From positions 58,312 through 122,311 of the forward strand of contig DLHO01000020.1 in NCBI GenBank assembly GCA_002483265.1: 64,000 nucleotides of DNA, read 5' to 3'. Source of the DNA: Flavobacteriales bacterium UBA7666 (GTDB lineage Bacteria > Bacteroidota > Bacteroidia > Flavobacteriales_D > Crocinitomicaceae). Both the position numbers and the translations under genes were made by a program. Positions 51,220 through 60,150 of this stretch are shown piece after piece (position 1 is the stretch's first letter; each line of letters opens with the position of its first letter). The notes under the pieces are model-generated. The model was not told the DNA's origin and did no database searches. It was given only the letters and a program-made list of their open reading frames with translations.

Positions 51220-53460
51220 CTATTCAACAACTACCTGTGTTGTTGATGTTTGTCCGTTGATTGTATAATTAACCAGATAAAGACCTTGTTTTAGATACGG
51301 TGTGATCACCTCAATGACGTTATCACCGTTTTTAGTTTCGACAGATGAAATATAAACCTGTTTTCCGGTGATGCCCGTTACGTTGATTTCTGCCAATTCA
51401 CCGGTTCCCGGAACTAGGATGTAAAAGGAGCCCTTGTTCGGATTCGGATAAACTGAAATCGCTTGTTCACCTGTCAATTCATCTAGCCCCAAAGGACAGA
51501 CTCCTCCATTACGCTCACACCATCTTCCCATAAATTCCTGGTAGTATTGATTTGTAAGGGAAGCATCGTGAATAATCACCGTGTTTTCGTCATTCTTTTG
51601 ATCTGCTCCATTACTCCAGTTATGTGAACCTGTTAGTGTGATTGGATCAGAAGCGGTATTCGATTCGTCGATAATGATGTATTTGTGATGGAAGATCCAG
51701 TTATGTCCGTTTACAGCCAGGTTTGCACCCATGTCCGGAGAAAGTATTCCGTAAGGTGTGGCGGATGTTGAAGCATCATCAATGATCCCTTTTGCTGCTA
51801 ATGATTGCTGCTGAATCCGGTCGCGGATTGCATAAGCAAGATCGGAACGTGTAATAACCATCACGGCAAAATACAAGTCATCATCGGCAGTAGCAATGGT
51901 GTTTAATATTTGAGTGTTTACCTGATCCGATGGACTGAAATAGGATTCAACACGTTTTCCTCCAATGATGTATTCGTGCGGTGTATTGTCGGTTTTAAAT
52001 TGTCCGAATTTTGAAAGCGTCATATTTGGTGCGGAAGTTTGACTGCTGTCTCCCCACATCTCATCGAATTCCATTTTATAGCCACGCGCCAAACTCTGAT
52101 CCTGAAAAATGATCACATTGTTTGCATCATCGACTAACTGACCGGAGGTGAAATTTGTAGATCCTGTCCAGACGATCGGAGTATTTGGATTGCTTACATT
52201 GGCGTCCATAATCACAAACTTGTTATGCATAATGGTGTAATCACTTCCCTGTGGAGAGGTCAGAACCGGAATTTGATTGTTGATAAAGTTTATTGCAGAA
52301 TTTAAGGTGCTTCCGTCATTAATTACCCGAATCTTTACACCACGTGCAAAGGCATTGTTAACAGCCGTGATGATTTTGGTACCATATAATGAGTTATCCC
52401 AGTTGTAAATGGAAATATCCAGAGAATACTGTGTTCGGTCGATATATGCAGCTAAGGTATCAGCCACCAAGTGATTCAAATAAACTGCATTTGTTCCGGA
52501 TGAATAAGTAAGATCTGTTGTACGGTTGAAATATGCTTTAATCTGTCCCGAAGAAAGTGATTGTGTTGCAAATGTACGTTCCAGTGTTACAGCGCTGTCA
52601 GCACCATTCCAAGAATAAGCGCGAACATAATAAATGGTTGCTGGAGTCAGACCAGCTAAAGTCGCAATGTGATTGATTGTATTTCCGGCAGCGATAGTGC
52701 CAAGTTCCAAAGCTGGAGTTAATCCATATTTGATGTAAGAATTGTTCCCTGCAATATTGGTCGACCAATCAATGTCAAATCCAGTAGTGGTAATTGCTGA
52801 GGTGCCAATTGCCTGTGTAATGTGAATGGATGAAGTGGTTTCAATATCATTGAGTGTTCTTAAAAGCAGCTGATAACCGGAAGTACAACCGGTAGCTGGT
52901 GTAAAACAAAATTGTGATAGGATTCCGGTCAAGTTCACAGACCCACTTGGAATGACTTCCCCTACCAACGGGCTTCCGTTTGTTATCCGTACCTGCATTG
53001 TTTGGCCGCCCATAGTTATGTTGTAATTGGTGTTTCCGGCAAAAGTAGCTCCTCCGTTAGCAAAAGTACATGCTTCAAAATGAAGCAATTCACTTTCATG
53101 CAATTCACTGATTGTTGAAATATCAGTGATTAACTGTGCAGTTGGAAGCGAAACGTTTGCCAAGACACTCATGGAAGTCACAGGAGTAACTTCGACCAGA
53201 TTATTGTAATTGGTCATGGTTCCGCTTATCAAAACAGAATCACCTTCAATGATTGATGTCAGGTTCGTTCCATAGATTGCGATTCCACCGGTTGCGTCCT
53301 GAATATAACGGATATTGGGCAATTCGGGACCGTTTAGGGAAACTCCTCTGAAAGTAACTGAAGCTCCAACAGCAGCATTGCGAGTTGTGGCGATGTCTTG
53401 TGCATTGGCAGAAATAGCTGCTAAGAAACACCCGATGAATAAAAGGAACTGTTTTGTCAT
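51220..53460 (-). CDS. Secreted phospholipase D-family protein with T9SS tail
   Basis: A 746-residue protein from the Met at 53460, whose N-terminus is a signal peptide (LLFIGCFLAAISANAQ). Two HKD motifs of the phospholipase D superfamily are intact: MHNKFVIMD then WTGSTNFTSG near residue 420, and FHHKYIIID then LTGSHNWSNG near residue 615. A fibronectin-like region precedes the first (ATIYYVRAYSWNGADS). The N-terminal part (GVSLNGPELPNIRYIQDATG) resembles OB-fold modules. The end is a sorting domain (ISVYPNPNKGSFYILV and GLYLVNYTINGQ). It may be an extracellular nuclease or lipase; sequence alone does not decide. Confidence 0.78.
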   Translation of the reverse strand: MTKQFLLFIGCFLAAISANAQDIATTRNAAVGASVTFRGVSLNGPELPNIRYIQDATGGIAIYGTNLTSIIEGDSVLISGTMTNYNNLVEVTPVTSMSVLANVSLPTAQLITDISTISELHESELLHFEACTFANGGATFAGNTNYNITMGGQTMQVRITNGSPLVGEVIPSGSVNLTGILSQFCFTPATGCTSGYQLLLRTLNDIETTSSIHITQAIGTSAITTTGFDIDWSTNIAGNNSYIKYGLTPALELGTIAAGNTINHIATLAGLTPATIYYVRAYSWNGADSAVTLERTFATQSLSSGQIKAYFNRTTDLTYSSGTNAVYLNHLVADTLAAYIDRTQYSLDISIYNWDNSLYGTKIITAVNNAFARGVKIRVINDGSTLNSAINFINNQIPVLTSPQGSDYTIMHNKFVIMDANVSNPNTPIVWTGSTNFTSGQLVDDANNVIIFQDQSLARGYKMEFDEMWGDSSQTSAPNMTLSKFGQFKTDNTPHEYIIGGKRVESYFSPSDQVNTQILNTIATADDDLYFAVMVITRSDLAYAIRDRIQQQSLAAKGIIDDASTSATPYGILSPDMGANLAVNGHNWIFHHKYIIIDESNTASDPITLTGSHNWSNGADQKNDENTVIIHDASLTNQYYQEFMGRWCERNGGVCPLGLDELTGEQAISVYPNPNKGSFYILVPGTGELAEINVTGITGKQVYISSVETKNGDNVIEVITPYLKQGLYLVNYTINGQTSTTQVVVE

Positions 53461-53595
53461 GAATTTTATCTTAATAATCAGATACAAAATTCGGGATCAG
53501 TTGTTATAGAATTATTACCTGAGAATGGTATTTATGATCACTAAATTGATTTACTATAAAAATGTTCATCCTTGCTCATGTTATTAGGTTTTTCA

Positions 53596-53631
53596 AACAA
53601 AAAACGCCCCGACGATAAATGTCGGGGCGTT
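53596..53631 (-). terminator. Terminator of the efflux operon
   Basis: AACGCCCCGAC pairs with GTCGGGGCGTT over 11 bp with a 7-nt loop. On the minus strand it is followed by a T-run. It lies 18 nt past the RND gene stop. Confidence 0.85.
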
Positions 53632-53648
53632 CCTCTTGGTTATTGGTG

Positions 53649-56600
53649 TCAATTATGATCGTACTCGTGCCCTAGTGCGACCACATCAACTTCTTTGAGC
53701 AATGCTCGTGCTTTTTTATTGGAGATGTCTCTTTTGAAAATATCGAAGATCAAGTAGACACATGGAACAATGATCAGTGTCAATAACATCGAACTGGTCA
53801 AACCACCTATCAGTACCCAAGCCAATCCTGCTTTCCATTCAGCTCCTGCCCCGTGAGCAAATGCAATCGGCATCATACCGAAAACCATTGCCAGTGTCGT
53901 CATCAAGATTGGACGTAAACGCGCCTGACCTGCAATGATCAATGCTTCAACTGTGTTGTGTCCGTCTGCCTTCTTCTGGTTTGTAAAGTCGACGATCAAA
54001 ATTGCGTTCTTCGCTACCAATCCGATGAGCATAATCATACCCAGCATGGAGAAGATACTAATCGGTTCCGATGACAATGCAAGTGCAAGTAAAGCTCCGA
54101 TAATCGCTAATGGAATGGAGAACAAGACCACGAACGGATAAACATACGAATCATATAATGCAACCATGATGAGGTAAACGAACAGGATGGAAGCTAAGAT
54201 CGCCAACAATAAGTTCCCGAATGCTTCTGCCATGTTTTTAGCATCTCCTTCAAAACTGTATACCGTATTGCTTGGAAGCGGATTTTTCTCGATGACTTTT
54301 GCAAACTCATCTGTTACCTGCTGGCTGGAAGTTCCCAATACCTGTGAAGTAACTGTGATCGAAGGAATACGACTCATCCGTTCTAGTTTCGAAGGTCCGC
54401 TGGCTTTACCAATCTTTGCAAACTGGCTCAACTTGATTTCTTCTCCTTTGTCATTGATGAAGTAAACATCTTTCACGTCTTCGGTATTTTTCCGATCAAA
54501 GTCATCGTAATTTACCAGGATATCGTAGTCTTTTCCACCTTCTGAGTATTTGGAATTATCGTCTCCGTTGAATGACATTTGCAAGGTAGAACCAACCGTG
54601 TTCATGGTTAATCCCAGTTCTGCCATTTTATCACGGTCAATATTTACTGTAATCTCCGGATTTCCTGTTTCAACAGATACTTTTACTTCGGCAGTTCCTT
54701 TAATAGCCTTCAATGTTTCGACTACTTTGGAAGCCGCAACGTAGTTTGAATCCATATCATTTCCGGTTACCGCGATCTGGATTGGTGCGTCATCTGCTCC
54801 ACCCATGATTCCAACGGCTGCTGAGTTCACTTTGACATCAGGCAACATGTTCTCCAAATCTTTCTTCATTAATTGGGCAATGATTGCTGCAGATTGGTCA
54901 CGTTTCTCTTTTTCGATAATCTTTACCGTTAACTGAGCTTTGTTATTGGCATTACTTTGAGACCCCATGTTTCCGCTGGCTGTTCCCACACTGGTAAAGA
55001 CATTGATTACCTTCGGATCATTGAATAAGTATTCCTCCACGCGCTGAACCGTTGCGTTCGTTTGCTGGATCGTGGCATCTTGCGGTAATTCCAGTGAGAT
55101 CACGAATTCACCACGGTCACCCTGACTTACAAATTCTCCACCAATATATGGTCCGAGTAGCACCGGGATCAAGATGATTCCGATTGCCGCTGCAGGAATA
55201 ATGTAACGCTTTCTGCGCAATGCAACTGTTAATGCCCGACCATAAGAAGTGGTAATATTTTTCAGGATTCGCTCAAAGGTCATTACGATTCGTCCACCCA
55301 AAGTTTTGTTGTTCAGATTCGTTTCCTTCGCAAAGCGTGAAGCCAGAAGCGGAGTTAGTGTAAACGATACGAATAAAGACATGAGAGTCGAAATAACGAT
55401 TACCAATGAGAACTGAGAAAGTAGATTCGAAATCAAACCACCAACCATCGTTAGTGGAAGGAATACCACGACATCCACCAAGGTAATTCCCATTGCGGTG
55501 AAACCAATTTCATTTCTACCTTCCAATGCTGCTTTTCTGCGTTCTTTCCCCATTTCAAGGTGGCGATAGATGTTTTCCAATACTACAATCGAGTCATCGA
55601 CCAAGATTCCAACTACCAATGAAATTGCAAGCAAAGTCATGAGGTTGAGTGTAAATCCAAGCAAGTACATCGCAATGAAAACAGAAATCAATGATGCCGG
55701 AATGGAAATCATGATAATGAAAGCATTTCGTACACTGTGAAGGAACAATAACATGACCAATGCTACGATAAAGATTGCCAGACCAAGGTCGGTAACAACG
55801 GCTTCTGCTGCTGCAAGCGTAAAATCGGAGGAGTCGGAAGAAATATCAAATTTTAGTCCTTTGCTCTTATATTGTTCTTCCAGCTTTTTGAACTCTTCTT
55901 TAACCATTTTACTGATCTTCACCGCATTTGCATCAGTTTGTTTCGAGATCTGTAAACCCAAAGAGTTCGTTCCGTTGATCCGGTTATATGTTTTGATCTC
56001 TTTCGAAGCATCTGTAATACTTGCGACTTCGTTCAGTCTTACCGGTGAGTTCGTTTTTGGATCATTCAGGATTACCAGATTATTCAATTCGTTCAGATCC
56101 TTGTATTTTCCGCGCAAACGAACCAATGCCTGACTTCCGTCACCTTTTATTTTACCGGTAGGTAATTCAAGATTTGCATTGCGAATTGCATTTGTGATTT
56201 GAAGGATTGAAATCCCATAATTCTCACAAGCTTCGCGATCTACCTGAACTTTGATTTCACGTTCTTCTCCACCAACCATAGTGATTTGTGCCATTCCCTC
56301 CATTTTTGCAAGGGAAGGGGAGATGTCATCTTTTACCAATGAGTATAATTCTGTTGGAGGCATGTTTGCAGTTACTCCCACACTCATGATCGGAGCTTCA
56401 TCGAAAGAGAATTTCCCTAAAGATGGAGAAAGAACCTCATCTGGTAAAGTCGAAAGGATCGCATTGATTTTTCGTTGTGCTTCCTGTAATGCTTTATCCG
56501 GATCTGCATCATTTTTCAACATCAAAACAACGGTAGAAATACCTTCCATGGACGTTGATTGTGTATAATCCAAGTTTTCTACTCCTGAAAGCGCATCTTC

Positions 56601-56801
56601 TACCTTTTTGGTAACTGAGTTCTCGACTTCTGAAGGAGAAGCTCCGGGATATACCGTTGAAACAGTTACCACAGGAATGGAGAATTTCGGCATCAGCTCG
56701 TAATTCAATTTGGAATAGCTGAGAATTCCGAGGAAACCCAGGACCGAGAAGATCACTACGATCAACGAGGGTCTCTTTATGGCTAATTCTGTAATAGACA
56801 T
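53649..56801 (-). CDS. RND efflux pump inner-membrane subunit
   Basis: A 1050-residue transporter of the AcrB/MexF class, hydrophobe/amphiphile type. The N-terminal TM1 (SLIVVIFSVLGFLGI) is followed by VSTVYPGASPSEVENSVTKKVEDAL. VGILVDDSIVVLENIYRHLEMG near residue 400 carries the paired Asp of TM4 for proton relay. VGLVAKNAILIVDFTNQKKADG near residue 945 holds the conserved TM10 Lys. TM segments cluster at residues 335-480 and 860-1025. It exports toxic small molecules using the proton gradient. It is the last gene of a regulator-TolC-adaptor-pump operon and lies 33 nt from the adaptor gene. Confidence 0.92.
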   Translation of the reverse strand: MSITELAIKRPSLIVVIFSVLGFLGILSYSKLNYELMPKFSIPVVTVSTVYPGASPSEVENSVTKKVEDALSGVENLDYTQSTSMEGISTVVLMLKNDADPDKALQEAQRKINAILSTLPDEVLSPSLGKFSFDEAPIMSVGVTANMPPTELYSLVKDDISPSLAKMEGMAQITMVGGEEREIKVQVDREACENYGISILQITNAIRNANLELPTGKIKGDGSQALVRLRGKYKDLNELNNLVILNDPKTNSPVRLNEVASITDASKEIKTYNRINGTNSLGLQISKQTDANAVKISKMVKEEFKKLEEQYKSKGLKFDISSDSSDFTLAAAEAVVTDLGLAIFIVALVMLLFLHSVRNAFIIMISIPASLISVFIAMYLLGFTLNLMTLLAISLVVGILVDDSIVVLENIYRHLEMGKERRKAALEGRNEIGFTAMGITLVDVVVFLPLTMVGGLISNLLSQFSLVIVISTLMSLFVSFTLTPLLASRFAKETNLNNKTLGGRIVMTFERILKNITTSYGRALTVALRRKRYIIPAAAIGIILIPVLLGPYIGGEFVSQGDRGEFVISLELPQDATIQQTNATVQRVEEYLFNDPKVINVFTSVGTASGNMGSQSNANNKAQLTVKIIEKEKRDQSAAIIAQLMKKDLENMLPDVKVNSAAVGIMGGADDAPIQIAVTGNDMDSNYVAASKVVETLKAIKGTAEVKVSVETGNPEITVNIDRDKMAELGLTMNTVGSTLQMSFNGDDNSKYSEGGKDYDILVNYDDFDRKNTEDVKDVYFINDKGEEIKLSQFAKIGKASGPSKLERMSRIPSITVTSQVLGTSSQQVTDEFAKVIEKNPLPSNTVYSFEGDAKNMAEAFGNLLLAILASILFVYLIMVALYDSYVYPFVVLFSIPLAIIGALLALALSSEPISIFSMLGMIMLIGLVAKNAILIVDFTNQKKADGHNTVEALIIAGQARLRPILMTTLAMVFGMMPIAFAHGAGAEWKAGLAWVLIGGLTSSMLLTLIIVPCVYLIFDIFKRDISNKKARALLKEVDVVALGHEYDHN

Positions 56802-56834
56802 ATTATTAATTATTGTTCGCCGAAGCGAAAGTGA

Positions 56835-57950
56835 TTATTTGATAATTTTAACCTTGGATCCGTTATCGATATTCAACTGACCTGTTTTTACCACCTTCAT
56901 TCCTTGTGTTAAACCGGATACGATTTCGATCTTATCGTCATCTACTGAACCGACCTGGATTTTTGTCAATTTCGCTTTGCCATCTTGGATCACAAATACT
57001 TTTGGATCTTTAATACTTCCTGCCAAACATTTCATAGGAATAGTTAATGCTTCTTTAGTTCCACCGAATGTAAACTTCACCTTTCCTGTCATTCCTGATT
57101 TTAAAGGTGTTTTGGAAGGATTTGTGAAACGAATTTCGGTGTCGAATTTCTTGGATCCGTCTGCTTGCGGAGAAACAGAAGCTACTTTTCCGGGAATAGT
57201 AGAATTGGCATATAAATCCGGAATGATGTTAACCGATTGTCCTGTTTTTACGCGAACTACTTGCACATCCAATAACTTCACGCTCATTTTCAAAGATTTG
57301 ATATCCACGATATCCGCAATAGCAGTTCCTGGAGCCAAATAACTTCCTTTTTCAATTGTAACGTTTGAAACTACTCCTGAAATCGGAGAAACAATAGTTG
57401 TCAGCTTTAAACTATGTTGAAGCGTTTTTACTTTTGCGTCTGCTGTATTCATGGTCATGCGCATTTCTTCTGCCTGAGCCTTGTTTACAGCACCGCTTTG
57501 AACCATACGCTCGTATTTTTCCAGATCCGATTTTGCTTTGTCTAAGGTTGTTTTTGCTAAAGCAAGGTCAATACGAATTTGTTCGTTATCCAAGGTCGCA
57601 ATCACTTTACCTGCGTTTACATAATCTCCGTTTTCGATGTTCAATGTTCTAACACGACCGGAAACTTCTGAAACAAAGCTCAATTGGTGATCAGGAATGA
57701 AGTTCCCGTTCAATTCGAAGTCTTGTGTTACAGTTTCCATCTTTGGTTCTGCAATTGTAACAGGAAAAACGGTTACTTTTTTCTCCGTAATAGATGCATT
57801 TGCATCCATTTTTGCTTTATTGCTTCCTAGTTTAGCCATGATAACAACTAGAATTACAATTCCAATTAGAATGGGTAAAATGATTCGTCTGAATACGCCT
57901 TTCTTTTTTGTCTGCTGACCAGACTTGTTATATTGTTCTTGATTTTCCAT
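56835..57950 (-). CDS. RND periplasmic adaptor (membrane fusion protein)
   Basis: A 371-residue adaptor with one N-terminal membrane anchor (RIILPILIGIVILVVIMAKLG). SFVSEVSGRVRTLNIENGDYV near residue 79 and TIVSPISGVVSNVTIEKGSYL near residue 184 are the two halves of the lipoyl domain, bracketing the helical hairpin. Beta-barrel and membrane-proximal domains follow (KSGMTGKVKFTFGG). It links the pump to the TolC-type channel. It lies 39 nt after the TolC gene and 33 nt before the pump, the normal order for such operons. Confidence 0.9.
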   Translation of the reverse strand: MENQEQYNKSGQQTKKKGVFRRIILPILIGIVILVVIMAKLGSNKAKMDANASITEKKVTVFPVTIAEPKMETVTQDFELNGNFIPDHQLSFVSEVSGRVRTLNIENGDYVNAGKVIATLDNEQIRIDLALAKTTLDKAKSDLEKYERMVQSGAVNKAQAEEMRMTMNTADAKVKTLQHSLKLTTIVSPISGVVSNVTIEKGSYLAPGTAIADIVDIKSLKMSVKLLDVQVVRVKTGQSVNIIPDLYANSTIPGKVASVSPQADGSKKFDTEIRFTNPSKTPLKSGMTGKVKFTFGGTKEALTIPMKCLAGSIKDPKVFVIQDGKAKLTKIQVGSVDDDKIEIVSGLTQGMKVVKTGQLNIDNGSKVKIIK

Positions 57951-57989
57951 GTTAATTTTTTTAATCCTGACATTTATCGTCAGGGTTTC

Positions 57990-59342
57990 TTATTTATTTA
58001 ATGATCCTATATTTCCTGTTGATTTAATAAGGTCTAATTCGCCCAACTTAACTTGTACCAATGCTTTTAAATAGTTTGTCTGAGCATCTCTTAGAGATGT
58101 TTCTGCATTTACGATGTCAGTTATCGTTGCAATTCCTCCAACAAACTGTGCCATGGTCACAGTATATACTTTTTGAGCCAGTTCAATATTGCTCTGCTGA
58201 CTTGTTAATGCTGCTTGATTTGCCTTTAAGGTATTGTTTGCATTTTCGCGCTGCATTTTCAGGTTCTCAGTCAAATATTCTTCTTCCAATACCGATTGTT
58301 CGATTTGAATTTTCGTCTGTTTCGCACGTGAATTTTTAGCAAGTCCGTCGAAGATTGGAATGGATAGGTTCAAACCAATGTATGAAGTAGGGAACCATTT
58401 TGCGCCCTTTTCGAACATGCGCAGGTCGTTCTGCATATTTTGAACCGATGATTGAAAGTTCAATGAAAGGGAAGGCAAATAACCTGCTCTGATTTGCTGT
58501 AAAGTAACCGAGTATATTTCTCGTTGTGCCATGTTCAGTTCCAGATCCGTATTGTCTAGTGATTTGGTGTCAATGATCGTTGCTGACTGTCCATTCAGGT
58601 CAATTGAAGTCACCTCAATCGATGCGTCAAGCGGCATTCCCGCGTAATACTTAAGTAACAGTAACTGTTGTTCGTAATTCGTTGTACTTGTAGTCAATTC
58701 TGTTTGAAGATTGGTTTTATTAACTGTTAGTTTGTCCAGATCCAATTGCTTTGCTGCGTCATTATCAAATTGGATTTGAGTGATCTTATACAAAGAATCT
58801 ATTTGAGCCAAGTTTGATTCTACCAGTTGCTTTTGTGTAAATGAAATCTGGGCTGCATAGTATGCGCTTGCGATATCGTAGATTAATTGTTCTTCTGTCT
58901 TTCTAGCGTTGATTTCCGAAACTTTGGTGCTTTGTCTCGTCAATTTCATGGAGTAGATCAAAGATTGGTTGTAAATCACCTGTTTTGCATCAATTCCGGC
59001 AGTTGTGTTGTATTTGGTACCGAACTGAACAGGTACTTGTGTTCCGGGCTGTCCGATCAATTCTCCGGGAAGGATCGAAGTCTGCAGTTTGAGATTATTC
59101 TGGAAAGATACCGATCCGCTCACTTGTGGCAAATATTCGGAACGTGTTTCCGTTCTCTTTTCATTGGCGCGGTCGATCTCTAATTTCGATTTCAACACAC
59201 CTTTGTTTTTTGTCAGACCATACTGAACGCATTGCTGCAGCGTCATCTGACCGGATTGCGCCCTGACAAAGCTCATGCTTCCAGCCAATAGGGCAAGCAG
59301 CATCAGTAAGCTCAGGCGATGGTTTTGTATTCTCTCCTTCAT
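57990..59342 (-). CDS. TolC-family outer-membrane channel
   Basis: A 450-residue protein with a signal peptide (LLMLLALLAGSMSFVRAQ). The TolC fold is seen in LQQCVQYGLTKNKGVLKSKL, the long helices (LKMQRENANNTLKANQAALT) and the repeat-related second half, with PSLSLNFQSSVQNM and IGLNLSIPIFDGLAKN as outer-membrane strands. It forms the exit duct for the pump encoded downstream. It is separated by only one base from the regulator's stop codon, consistent with one transcript. Confidence 0.88.
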   Translation of the reverse strand: MKERIQNHRLSLLMLLALLAGSMSFVRAQSGQMTLQQCVQYGLTKNKGVLKSKLEIDRANEKRTETRSEYLPQVSGSVSFQNNLKLQTSILPGELIGQPGTQVPVQFGTKYNTTAGIDAKQVIYNQSLIYSMKLTRQSTKVSEINARKTEEQLIYDIASAYYAAQISFTQKQLVESNLAQIDSLYKITQIQFDNDAAKQLDLDKLTVNKTNLQTELTTSTTNYEQQLLLLKYYAGMPLDASIEVTSIDLNGQSATIIDTKSLDNTDLELNMAQREIYSVTLQQIRAGYLPSLSLNFQSSVQNMQNDLRMFEKGAKWFPTSYIGLNLSIPIFDGLAKNSRAKQTKIQIEQSVLEEEYLTENLKMQRENANNTLKANQAALTSQQSNIELAQKVYTVTMAQFVGGIATITDIVNAETSLRDAQTNYLKALVQVKLGELDLIKSTGNIGSLNK

Positions 59343-59343
59343 A

Positions 59344-59835
59344 CTAATTGTTTTTGTTATTATTCTGTGTATTGCGATTGCTCCATTCCAAATAAAGTCT
59401 CGGGAATTCGACGCTCAGGTATTCGATAAATTCAATAAACTCCGCCATTTGCTGATTGAATTCGGGTGTTTTTGACGTGCGCTGTGCCAATGCTTCTTTC
59501 ATAATCTTGATCACACCAAAAAATTTCTGGAAGCTTTCTGTGAAACTTTCCTGCCATTCCACGATGTTACTTGCGAAATAACGTTTGCGGTCTCCCGGTT
59601 TTGTTTTGTAAATCACTCGTTGAGTCAGCAATAACATGTTAAGTGCCGAACTTGTCGTGCTTTTACTGATTCCGAGCAACTCACGGATCTGGTCAAAAGT
59701 TAATTCCGGCTCATCACAAACAATTAGCAGGGACATGATACGACCTTCCATTGGCGGAATTCCATGTTGCTCATAGAAGACACCCATTCTTTCGATGAGT
59801 TCTCTTTGCTCTTGAGTCAATTGAACGTTTGTCAT
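59344..59835 (-). CDS. GbsR/MarR-type transcriptional regulator of the efflux operon
   Basis: A 163-residue winged-helix protein. LIERMGVFYEQHGIPPMEGRI near the start is typical of the GbsR group within the MarR superfamily. LTFDQIRELLGISKSTTSSAL is the HTH and recognition helix, and VIYKTKPGDRKRYFASN the wing. It is first in the operon, so it probably represses its own promoter and the pump genes until a ligand binds. Candidate operator repeats lie directly upstream at 59846-59894. Confidence 0.85.
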   Translation of the reverse strand: MTNVQLTQEQRELIERMGVFYEQHGIPPMEGRIMSLLIVCDEPELTFDQIRELLGISKSTTSSALNMLLLTQRVIYKTKPGDRKRYFASNIVEWQESFTESFQKFFGVIKIMKEALAQRTSKTPEFNQQMAEFIEFIEYLSVEFPRLYLEWSNRNTQNNNKNN

Positions 59836-60150
59836 ATTTATATCATTAGTTCCTGCAAAGTTAATTAGTTTTTTTAGTTCTGGAAATACCGAACCAAAAA
59901 AACCTATCTTTTAACATTTGTTTGCGAACCAAAATTAGTCTGGCACTTTCGGACGGGAAATAAGAAATCGGTGAGTTGTAGAGAGGAATCGGTATGTGGA
60001 CTGAAAAGGGGTGTTTTCCTGCATTTTTTCAACGAAAGCACCTGAAGAATAAATTTTAATTAATTGTTAGAAATCTAGATTCCAACTTCATGCGTATGTA
60101 GTCCATCTCTGATTCCATTTAAGAGATAATAGACTATTTACTAATTAATT
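59836..60150. other. Divergent intergenic region before the DUF4331 genes
   Basis: Apart from the efflux promoter region on its left, I see no coding frame, hairpin or exact promoter element for the DUF4331 gene on the right. It is AT-rich at its right end. Confidence 0.4.
59846..59894 (-). promoter_or_regulatory. Candidate promoter and operator of the efflux operon
   Basis: On the minus strand TAACTTTG (59863-59856) is an exact TAnnTTTG element and gives a leader of about 14 nt. It is flanked by GAACTAA repeats at 59846-59852 and 59874-59880 (28 bp apart) and a GTTC...GAAC dyad at 59877-59894. A regulator bound here would overlap the polymerase site. Confidence 0.45.
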
